A stretch of DNA of 60,248 nucleotides, taken from NCBI GenBank assembly GCA_028285545.1, contig JANQPA010000042.1, positions 1 to 60,248 on the forward strand, read 5' to 3'. Origin of the DNA: Saprospiraceae bacterium (GTDB lineage Bacteria; Bacteroidota; Bacteroidia; Chitinophagales; Saprospiraceae). A model generated the notes under the pieces. The model searched no databases and was not told where the DNA came from. It saw only the letters and a program-made list of their open reading frames with translations. The first letter of the stretch is position 1. Each line of letters begins with the position of its first letter. This document shows positions 27,814 to 34,145 of this stretch, piece after piece. The position numbers and the translations under genes were made by a program.

Positions 27814-28323
27814 ATGAAAGTTTTAAAAATAATTCCAATTTATTTATTGGTAATAATTCTATTCATCTCATGTGATAAGGAAGATCCTCAACCCCAATCC
27901 TTGCCTTTTATCTTAAACTTTTTTTCTATCGGTGGCCCTGTAGATGGAGATGCAAGTTGTGGGAGTCCTCCCATTGTATTGATCAAACAAGAGGGAGCGG
28001 GTAGTGGTACTGTATTGGGAGATTTCGACTTTTTTTCACAATTCTGTAATAACCTCGCTACTGGGGAATATTTTGGCGGCCCCTCAGCCGAAGGCTATTT
28101 TACTGACTCCAATGGTGATCGAATATTTATTCAAGCTAGCGGACAAGTAATCCCTAGTACTCACCCTGATTACGACCTTGAATTTAAAGATCCTTTTACC
28201 ATTGTTGGAGGTACTGGCCGATATGAAGGAGCTACAGGTAGTGGAATGACCGACAGTTTTGTAAAATTAGCTACAGGGCAGACTGATCACATCTGGACCG
28301 GAACAATAAACATAGTCAAATAA
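27814..28323 (+). CDS. lipoprotein, possible beta-barrel fold
   Basis: A 169-residue exported lipoprotein with lipobox Cys20 (LFISCDKED) and an acidic start to the mature part. The sequence is Gly-rich and strand-like, ending with GGTGRYEGATGSGMTDSFVK and a final WTGTINIVK strand, the pattern of small calycin-like barrels (allene-oxide-cyclase-like) in which a GTGxYxGATG loop recurs. No active site can be named. It starts 214 bp after the membrane-anchored AraC gene and is followed 11 bp later by the three-repeat protein, so it probably leads a two-gene operon under that regulator. Fold call tentative. Confidence 0.72.
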   Translation: MKVLKIIPIYLLVIILFISCDKEDPQPQSLPFILNFFSIGGPVDGDASCGSPPIVLIKQEGAGSGTVLGDFDFFSQFCNNLATGEYFGGPSAEGYFTDSNGDRIFIQASGQVIPSTHPDYDLEFKDPFTIVGGTGRYEGATGSGMTDSFVKLATGQTDHIWTGTINIVK

Positions 28324-28334
28324 AGATTTGAATC

Positions 28335-29402
28335 ATGAAAAAAACAATTCTTATATTCTTAGCCCTATTTTTAAACTTTTCCATAAATCTAAAAGGAGAA
28401 AAAGACGTCGAAATTTCCGAATCCTTCGAATGCACCTGGAAATCCTGGTTTAAGTATCCTAAAAATAATTCTAGTATTGAGGAGAATAAAGCTGTTTATG
28501 TCCGGGTAGATCCTTCCAGATACCAGGATATAGCGTTTATGGAATTATACATTAATGGCAAATTCATTCGCCGGGAGAATAGCTACCCTTTTGAATGGTG
28601 CAAGCCAAGTGGGTTTGGCGACAACTATTTACGCCGTCTGAAAAAGGGCACTTATAAATTAAAATGCAGAATAAAAGATAAGTGTGGCAAATATCACGAA
28701 CTGAATTGTACCATTTTTATCAAAGGTCGAAGTACTAACAGACAGACCGGAAGGCAAAATTGTAGTTATACGGCCGGGATTAAATATCCACAAAATGGGA
28801 AAGCTTTTGCATTCGGATCAGATGTTTATGTCTTATTGAATGTTCAAGATCAACAAAACATCCTGTATACAGAACTTTTTATGAACGGCAAATTCATTCG
28901 TCGGGAAACCAGCTATCCTTATGAATGGGCCAAGGGTACAGGAAGTAATGATGCTTCCCTTAGGAACCTCAAGGCAGGTACCTACCGACTGAAATCAAGA
29001 GTTTATGACAAATGCGGGAAATACAAAGATTTCTATAGTACCTTCTATGTAAAAGGAGGTTCCCCAGCAGGAGATTACAAAAAAATATGCAAGCATAAAG
29101 TTGATTTTAAATACCCTCCGAACGGATACATATATGGCTATGGCAAACAGGTGTACGTGAAGATTGAAGCTGAGAACCATAAGGATATTGAAGAAGTCCA
29201 ACTATATATGAATAATAAATTCATTCGTACTGAAAGAACTTATCCCTATGAGTGGGGAAAAAATCCAAATGACAATATTGACACAGAACTGAGCATGCCT
29301 AAACCTGGTGTGTATTATTTAAAATGTAAAGTAAAAACCAAATGTGGCGACTGGCACCAACATAGCATCCGAATCCGGGTAGTTGGATCCACTAATGATT
29401 AA
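28335..29402 (+). CDS. secreted protein of three tandem Ig-like repeats
   Basis: A 355-residue exported protein with signal peptide (MKKTILIFLALFLNFSINLKG) and almost nothing else but three repeats of about 95-100 residues, at roughly 33-130, 140-238 and 253-350. Each begins with Cys, then KYPxNG, VYVxxxxxD, (L/M)xMNGKFIRRExSYPxEW, GTYxLKxRxxDKCG and a final strand; repeats 1 and 2 share NGKFIRRE exactly. The pattern resembles bacterial Ig-like domains that follow a KYPxNG start. The two conserved Cys per repeat could form one disulfide each. It is 11 bp behind the lipoprotein, so probably the same operon. Likely structural or binding role at the surface; no T9SS tail is present. Confidence 0.8.
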   Translation: MKKTILIFLALFLNFSINLKGEKDVEISESFECTWKSWFKYPKNNSSIEENKAVYVRVDPSRYQDIAFMELYINGKFIRRENSYPFEWCKPSGFGDNYLRRLKKGTYKLKCRIKDKCGKYHELNCTIFIKGRSTNRQTGRQNCSYTAGIKYPQNGKAFAFGSDVYVLLNVQDQQNILYTELFMNGKFIRRETSYPYEWAKGTGSNDASLRNLKAGTYRLKSRVYDKCGKYKDFYSTFYVKGGSPAGDYKKICKHKVDFKYPPNGYIYGYGKQVYVKIEAENHKDIEEVQLYMNNKFIRTERTYPYEWGKNPNDNIDTELSMPKPGVYYLKCKVKTKCGDWHQHSIRIRVVGSTND

Positions 29403-29567
29403 AACATTATTTCTTTTTTCCAGGTTCTAAAGTAGGTCAATAATAGTATGGATTTGCCTTCAATAATCAAAAATTTGCTACTCCTTCCTCCACAAAATGG
29501 ACTATGAATGAATAAAGATGCTTTGTCTTTATTTTTTGCAAATAATCAAAAATTCACGTATGTTACC

Positions 29568-29598
29568 AGGGTATCCTTTCAAAAGGGTACCCTTTTTT
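29568..29598 (+). terminator. rho-independent terminator
   Basis: AGGGTATCCTT pairs with AAGGGTACCCT (one G-T pair) around TCAA, followed by TTTTTT. It probably ends the upstream lipoprotein/Ig-repeat operon, and lies 28 bp before the next start codon. Confidence 0.88.
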
Positions 29599-29626
29599 AT
29601 AGCTCCATAACCATAAACCATTCAAC

Positions 29627-30073
29627 ATGATAAAAACAGCTATTCGTTTAGGTTTATTATTAGTAATAGGAATAGTGGCCTATAACTACTTTCTTGGATC
29701 ACAGGAAGAAAAAGAAAGTTCGGAAAGAATTTTTCAGGAAGTAAAAAATCTGGGAAAGGCGACTTGGGGTTTACTCAAGGCAGAAAAAGAAAAGTTTGAT
29801 CAAGGCAAATATGATGAAGCTCTCAGCAAAATTGGAGATATTTTTGATAAAGTAAAAGGGGAAGCCAGCAAATTGAAGGATAATAAAGCCTTGCAGGAAA
29901 TTCGCGACCTGGAATTTGAACAGGAAAAACTAAAAGACCGCATCTCTACCACCGATATGGAAAGTAATGATCCGGAGGCTCAAAAACAACGAGAGGCTAT
30001 TTCAGAAGAATGGCGTCGTATTTTGGATAAAACGGAAAAGGTAATGCAACAAATGGAGCAGCAGGAGAAATAA
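29627..30073 (+). CDS. membrane-anchored coiled-coil protein
   Basis: A 148-residue protein of unknown function. An N-terminal TM (IRLGLLLVIGIVAYNYFLG, about residues 5-23) is uncleaved in appearance. The rest is a highly charged helix: KEKFDQGKYDEALSKIGDIF, then LEFEQEKLKDRIS and a C-terminus rich in Glu, Gln and Lys. It probably faces the periplasm or cytosol as a helical rod. It is flanked by a terminator upstream and a palindromic repeat beginning 3 bp after its stop, so it is likely a single transcription unit. No homologous family is recognised. Confidence 0.7.
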   Translation: MIKTAIRLGLLLVIGIVAYNYFLGSQEEKESSERIFQEVKNLGKATWGLLKAEKEKFDQGKYDEALSKIGDIFDKVKGEASKLKDNKALQEIRDLEFEQEKLKDRISTTDMESNDPEAQKQREAISEEWRRILDKTEKVMQQMEQQEK

Positions 30074-30076
30074 TCT

Positions 30077-30142
30077 CGGGTATACGGGTTCACGGATATA
30101 TGGAATCCGTATACCCGTCAATCCCTATACCCGTGATCACGG
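30077..30142. repeat. ACGGGTATACGG palindromic element, copy A
   Basis: CGGGTATACGG (30077-30087) and CCGTATACCCG (30107-30117) are perfect 11-bp arms. A further CTATACCCG and the palindrome CCGTGATCACGG (30131-30142) follow. It fills the space between two convergent stop codons, starting 3 bp after one and ending 1 bp before the other. Confidence 0.9.
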
Positions 30143-30143
30143 T

Positions 30144-30737
30144 TTACTCCAATGATGCTCTTATACACCTACGAATAGAAGAAATATTATCAATTAGAAT
30201 GTTCCCTCGATAAGAAAAGGGGCCTTCAGCATAAAAGGCTTCTAGCCTGATAAAATAGGCTTTACTTTTAGGGGTAAATTTTACGGCTACCTTGGTCCAA
30301 TCTTCCTCTTCTATAAAATCAGATTCATAGATCAATTGATCTTTGGATGCCCGACTGGGGCCAATATAAATTCTCAATTTTAGGGGATTGGCATATCTTC
30401 TACCAGCATAGGAATTGGAATGACCAATATCTAAGGAAAACAAGTAACATTCATTGGGCATCAAAGGAGACTTTAATCGCTGACCGATACTTTCATATGA
30501 ACCATCCTCTCTAGTAATCAGCCCCACGAAGGTTTCACCCTCAGAGGCTTCTAAAATTACTCCCCAAGGGCCAGGCAAAATATCTGGTGTTGTTCGATCC
30601 GTACAAGGAAACCAGCCCACCGGTACAGAGGCATCCATTGGGATCCCTTCGAAAGAGGAATTGTTTAAAAAAATCTGCCCTTGAACATATTGAAAATTAA
30701 AGAGTATAGTAATTAGTAGGATCAGTAATTTTCGCAT
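30144..30737 (-). CDS. secreted jelly-roll-like protein
   Basis: A 197-residue exported protein with signal peptide MRKLLILLITILFNFQYVQGQ. The mature part starts with LNNSSFEG and contains PVGWFPC, GETFVGLITREDGSYESIGQRL and a final ILIDNISSIRRC strand. This is the layout of galactose-binding/carbohydrate-binding-like jelly rolls found at the N-terminus of Bacteroidota OmpA-type surface proteins (NxSFEGxPxxxxxPxGW...YESxxxxL...xxDxVSL). Here the domain stands alone without an OmpA part. Cysteines at PC, ECY and RRC may pair. It diverges from ftsX with only 40 bp between start codons. Binding partner unknown. Confidence 0.72.
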   Translation of the reverse strand: MRKLLILLITILFNFQYVQGQIFLNNSSFEGIPMDASVPVGWFPCTDRTTPDILPGPWGVILEASEGETFVGLITREDGSYESIGQRLKSPLMPNECYLFSLDIGHSNSYAGRRYANPLKLRIYIGPSRASKDQLIYESDFIEEEDWTKVAVKFTPKSKAYFIRLEAFYAEGPFSYRGNILIDNISSIRRCIRASLE

Positions 30738-30777
30738 GGATTTTTTTAATTTAGCTTTTCAAATGAAAATACACTGA

Positions 30778-31656
30778 ATGTCTGAGTATTCTGATAAGTC
30801 AACGAAAAGAACTAAACCAAATTACACTTATTCTATCATAAGTGTAGCATTAGTTCTTTTTCTTCTGGGGTTTTTTGGGCTAATTATTTTACATGCCCAA
30901 AGGTTGATCGTCGTTTTTAAGGAAAAAGTAAATATTATAGTAGAATTAGAAGAAGGTACCCTACAAAATGAAATCGATAGTTTTCAGTTAAGCCTGGCTG
31001 AATATCCTTTTATCAAAGAAGGGTCTATAAGTTTTATTAGCAAAGAAGAGGCTGTTGACTTAATGCAGCAAGAATTTGGCGAAGATTTTCTAAAATTAGA
31101 CCTTCCCAATCCATTTTTTGATGTTATTACCTTCAATGTAAGAGCCAGTTATTTAGAACAGGATAGCTTACAAAATATCAAAAGTGACTTAATGGGCTAT
31201 GAGATGGTCAATAATGTCTTTTACCAGGAAAGTCTTACAGATAATATTGGAAAAAATATCCGTCGATTGGGATTCCTGGCCTTAGGAATATCTCTGTTTT
31301 TTATTTTTGTGGCCATTACCTTAATTCACAACACGATTCGACTAGCCCTCTACTCCAATCGTTTTTTAATAAAAAATATGGAGCTTGTAGGGGCAAATTG
31401 GGAGTTTATCAGCAAACCTTATTTAATGAGGGCCATTGTACAGGGTATCATAAGTAGTTTATTAGCAATAGCCGCCTTAATTGGTATTATGTATTGGTTT
31501 TGGTTGGATATTCCAGAAATTCAAGAGTTAAGAGATATCCCAGGATATATTGCTCTCGGAGTCTTCCTGATAGCAATCGGCATTCTGATTAATACCTTAA
31601 GTACTTATCTTGTCGTTAATAAGTATTTAAAGATGAGAATAGATGATTTGTATTAA
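30778..31656 (+). CDS. ftsX: cell division protein FtsX
   Basis: The permease-like partner of the FtsE ATPase, which activates peptidoglycan hydrolases at the septum. The product is 292 residues with the FtsX layout: TM1 near 18-42, a periplasmic domain of about 120 residues (SFISKEEAVDLMQQEFGEDF, then LPNPFFDVITFNV, which is the FtsX LPxPxxxxI signature), and three C-terminal TMs near 160-185, 220-243 and 255-278, with the MxLVGAxxxFI-like loop (MELVGANWEFISKPY) between. No ftsE is adjacent, which is common in Bacteroidota. It leads the ftsX - DUF3098 - uppP - truB cluster. Confidence 0.93.
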   Translation: MSEYSDKSTKRTKPNYTYSIISVALVLFLLGFFGLIILHAQRLIVVFKEKVNIIVELEEGTLQNEIDSFQLSLAEYPFIKEGSISFISKEEAVDLMQQEFGEDFLKLDLPNPFFDVITFNVRASYLEQDSLQNIKSDLMGYEMVNNVFYQESLTDNIGKNIRRLGFLALGISLFFIFVAITLIHNTIRLALYSNRFLIKNMELVGANWEFISKPYLMRAIVQGIISSLLAIAALIGIMYWFWLDIPEIQELRDIPGYIALGVFLIAIGILINTLSTYLVVNKYLKMRIDDLY

Positions 31657-31702
31657 ATAAACTATATTCGCGAAAAGTATTCCAAACCATAGAATAAGTG
31701 AG

Positions 31703-32077
31703 ATGAGTAAAAATAAACCACCCAAGAAAAAAGTGGTTGTAACAACAACTAATAAGAAAGCAGAAGTTAGTCAGCATAAAAAACCAAGTGGGAAAAACAC
31801 TAAAAAGGTTAAGCCCACCGTATCCACCAAAGGAAAGACTCGAAAAAAGGCTGCTGTTCCAAAGCAGGAATTGATCTTCAACCGCAAGAATTATTTGTTT
31901 ATGGGTATTGGGGCTTTGCTTGTAATTTTGGGGATGTTCCTCATGAGTGGAGGTGCTATGCCCAGTCCTGACGTATGGGACGAAAGCAGAATATATGGTT
32001 TTAGACGGACCGTATTAGCTCCTATCTTTATTCTAGCCGGATTAGGTGTAGAAATTTATGCCATTTTCAAAAAATAA
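31703..32077 (+). CDS. DUF3098 membrane protein
   Basis: A 124-residue protein with a basic, low-complexity N-terminal half (about 50 residues rich in Lys, Thr and Pro) and a conserved C-terminal half of two TMs: YLFMGIGALLVILGMFLMSG and TVLAPIFILAGLGVEIYAIF, joined by the loop SPDVWDESRIYGFRRT. This matches DUF3098, which in Bacteroidota sits between ftsX and uppP, as here (46 bp after ftsX, 5 bp before uppP). The conserved location suggests a role in envelope growth or division, but no function is established. The Lys-rich tail is probably cytosolic and could contact anionic lipid. Confidence 0.88.
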   Translation: MSKNKPPKKKVVVTTTNKKAEVSQHKKPSGKNTKKVKPTVSTKGKTRKKAAVPKQELIFNRKNYLFMGIGALLVILGMFLMSGGAMPSPDVWDESRIYGFRRTVLAPIFILAGLGVEIYAIFKK

Positions 32078-32082
32078 TATAA

Positions 32083-32880
32083 ATGTCAGAGTTGATTCAG
32101 TCAGCCCTTTTGGGCTTGATCCAGGGACTGACTGAGTTTTTGCCGGTTAGCAGCAGCGGACACCTTGAATTGGCAAAGGCTATCTTTAAAGATCAAAATC
32201 TTCATCAGCCAGGAATGCTGATGACAGTTACCCTTCATGCAGCTACAGCCTTTAGTACCATAGTAGTTTTCTGGAAAGATATTGGGCTGATTCTTAAAGG
32301 GCTATTTTCTTCACAATGGAATGAAGAAAAAGCTTTCTGTATTAAGATATTGATTTCTCTGATTCCAGCAGCGGCCATTGGGCTTCTTTTCGAATCTCAG
32401 ATTGAGGCTCTTTTTAGCTCACAAATCCTTTTTGTTGGTCTTATGTTATGGGTCACAGGAATCCTATTATATTTTGCTGATAGAGCTAAGAATACCGAAA
32501 AGAAAGTAAGCTATTCCACTGCTTTCCTGGTAGGAATTTCCCAGGCCATTGCCATTCTTCCAGGGATTTCACGCTCAGGAGCTACCATTTCTACCAGCGT
32601 CCTTTTAGGAATTGATAAAGAACGAGCCACACGTTTTTCTTTTTTAATGGTTATTCCCCTAATTCTGGGAAAAATGATTAAGGATATAACAAGTGGGGAA
32701 TTATCCCAAGCCACGTCTTCAGAATTAGCCTTGGGGGTCGGTTTTATAGTGGCGTTTTTTACCGGTTTACTGGCTTGCATATGGATGATTAAGTTGGTAA
32801 AAAATAGCAAGTTGACATATTTTTCTGTATATTGTTTTATAGTCGGTGGTATTGCCATCACCATTGCATTGCTAAATTAA
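32083..32880 (+). CDS. uppP: undecaprenyl-diphosphatase UppP/BacA
   Basis: An integral-membrane phosphatase that dephosphorylates undecaprenyl diphosphate to recycle the lipid carrier of peptidoglycan and other envelope glycans; overexpression is known to raise bacitracin resistance. It has 265 residues. Motif 1 is GLTEFLPVSSSGH (Glu18, Ser23-25, His27) and motif 2 PGISRSGATISTS (Arg165), the two re-entrant helices that build the active site. About eight hydrophobic segments are present. It starts 5 bp after the DUF3098 gene, so the two are surely co-transcribed. A terminator follows before truB. Confidence 0.97.
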   Translation: MSELIQSALLGLIQGLTEFLPVSSSGHLELAKAIFKDQNLHQPGMLMTVTLHAATAFSTIVVFWKDIGLILKGLFSSQWNEEKAFCIKILISLIPAAAIGLLFESQIEALFSSQILFVGLMLWVTGILLYFADRAKNTEKKVSYSTAFLVGISQAIAILPGISRSGATISTSVLLGIDKERATRFSFLMVIPLILGKMIKDITSGELSQATSSELALGVGFIVAFFTGLLACIWMIKLVKNSKLTYFSVYCFIVGGIAITIALLN

Positions 32881-32915
32881 CAACAGGATTTTCTGCTAAG
32901 CAGGCAGTGCAAAAA

Positions 32916-32940
32916 GGGACCAATTGGGCCCATTTTTTTT
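32916..32940 (+). terminator. terminator between uppP and truB
   Basis: GGGACCAATTGGGCCC folds on itself with one A/G mismatch and is followed by ATTTTTTTT. It suggests partial or full transcription stop before truB, whose start is only 16 bp further. Confidence 0.75.
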
Positions 32941-32956
32941 AAGGAAAAAATAGAGC

Positions 32957-33682
32957 ATGAACTCAGAGGATAATCCCCTCCCGAGGTATAATTTTTTAGC
33001 AGGAGCAACACTTTTAGTGGATAAACCCAAGGGATGGACTTCTTTCGATGTTGTCAATAAAATTCGTTATAAACTCAAAAAAAGCCTTAAGGTCAAAAAG
33101 ATAAAAGTAGGCCATTCCGGAACATTGGATCCTATGGCTACAGGCTTATTGGTTATTTGCACCGGAAAATTCACAAAAAAACTTACACAGCTCCAAGGCC
33201 TATCCAAAGATTATACCGGCACCATTATGCTTGGTGCAAGTACTCCTTCATATGATGCCGAAACCGAAATAGAGGAACGTTTCCCTTTTGACCATATTGA
33301 TCCTTCTTTATTGGAACAGGCACGCCTACAATTTATTGGAGATCTGGAACAAATTCCTCCTATGTTTTCGGCTATAAAAGTAGATGGTCAGCCTCTCTAC
33401 AAAAAAGCACGGAAAGGAGAAAAAATCGAAATCGATCCCAGGCCCGTCCATATTAGCCAGTTCGAATTTACGAATATCAACCTTCCTGAGGTCGAATTTA
33501 AAGTGAGCTGCAGTAAAGGAACTTATATTCGTTCTCTTGCTCATGATTTTGGTAAAGCATTACGAAGTGGCGCTTATCTGAAAGCCTTACGTAGAACGAG
33601 GGTGGGAGATTTTTCTATTGAAGATGCCTGGAATCTCGATGAATTAGTGGAATATATTGAGGCCATTCCGGTGGAGGTTTGA
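32957..33682 (+). CDS. truB: tRNA pseudouridine(55) synthase TruB
   Basis: Converts U55 of the tRNA T-loop to pseudouridine in the cytosol. It has 241 residues. The N-terminal motif LLVDKPKGWTSFDVVNKIR (about 19-37) and the catalytic motif VGHSGTLDPMATGLL with Asp58 are intact. Later motifs also fit: Y.GTI.LG (YTGTIMLG), Q.PP.FSA.K.. (EQIPPMFSAIKVDGQPLY) and CSKGTYIRSLAHDFG. The product is short at the C-terminus: it ends after LRRTRVGDFSIEDAWNLDELVEYI with no PUA domain, as in many Bacteroidota TruB. The stop codon TGA is followed with no gap by a tandem repeat array. Confidence 0.97.
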   Translation: MNSEDNPLPRYNFLAGATLLVDKPKGWTSFDVVNKIRYKLKKSLKVKKIKVGHSGTLDPMATGLLVICTGKFTKKLTQLQGLSKDYTGTIMLGASTPSYDAETEIEERFPFDHIDPSLLEQARLQFIGDLEQIPPMFSAIKVDGQPLYKKARKGEKIEIDPRPVHISQFEFTNINLPEVEFKVSCSKGTYIRSLAHDFGKALRSGAYLKALRRTRVGDFSIEDAWNLDELVEYIEAIPVEV

Positions 33683-33811
33683 GTTCCGCCTACCTACGCT
33701 TTACTTCGGTAGGTAAAAGTTCCGAGTTCCGCCTACCTACGCTTTGCTTCGGTAGGTAAAAGTTCCGAGTTCCGCCTACCTACGCTTTACTTCGGTAGGT
33801 AAAAGTTCCGA
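33683..33811. repeat. three tandem 43-bp repeats with internal hairpin
   Basis: Copies at 33683-33725, 33726-33768 and 33769-33811 differ by one base (copy 2 has GCTTTGCTTC for GCTTTACTTC). Each holds TACCTAC...GTAGGTA, a 7-bp inverted repeat, and ends with GTTCCGA. The array begins directly after the truB stop codon. Confidence 0.97.
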
Positions 33812-33899
33812 GTTCCGAGTTCCGAGTTCCGAGTTCCGAGTTCCGAGTTCCGAGTTCCGAGTTCCGAGTTCCGAGTTCCGAGTTCCGAGTTCCGAGTTC
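33805..33899. repeat. thirteen tandem GTTCCGA heptamers
   Basis: Thirteen perfect 7-bp copies run from 33805 to 33895, plus a partial GTTC. The unit is the same heptamer that ends each 43-bp repeat, so the array looks like expansion by slippage of that end. Confidence 0.97.
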
Positions 33900-33939
33900 A
33901 ATTAGGGATTGTCTTATTGGAAGTGTAGTTGCTTATTTG

Positions 33940-34013
33940 AGCTTTTTTTCACGCTGATATCACTGATTTTGCAAATTTAATTTGCATAAAATTAGCGACA
34001 TCAGCGTAAAAAA
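33940..34013. repeat. dispersed palindromic element, copy 3
   Basis: AGCTTTTTTTCACGCTGATA opens it; ACGCTGAT (33951-33958) pairs with ATCAGCGT (34000-34007), with T-run and A-run outside. It lies between the converging truB and OmpA-family genes. From 34014 to 34145 nothing further is recognised. Confidence 0.7.
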
Positions 34014-34145
34014 TCGATTTCAAAATAACAGAAACACCTTAATCTTTGAACTGCTATGCTCGGAACCAAGGAACTAATAACAAAAGCCTACTCACTAACT
34101 CCACCTTAATCACTATTTTTCCCTAGCTCCGAAAGTATCCCACTC

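Noticed and set aside
33683-33899. CRISPR array
   Set aside because: The copies are direct and contiguous with no unique spacers, and no cas genes are near.
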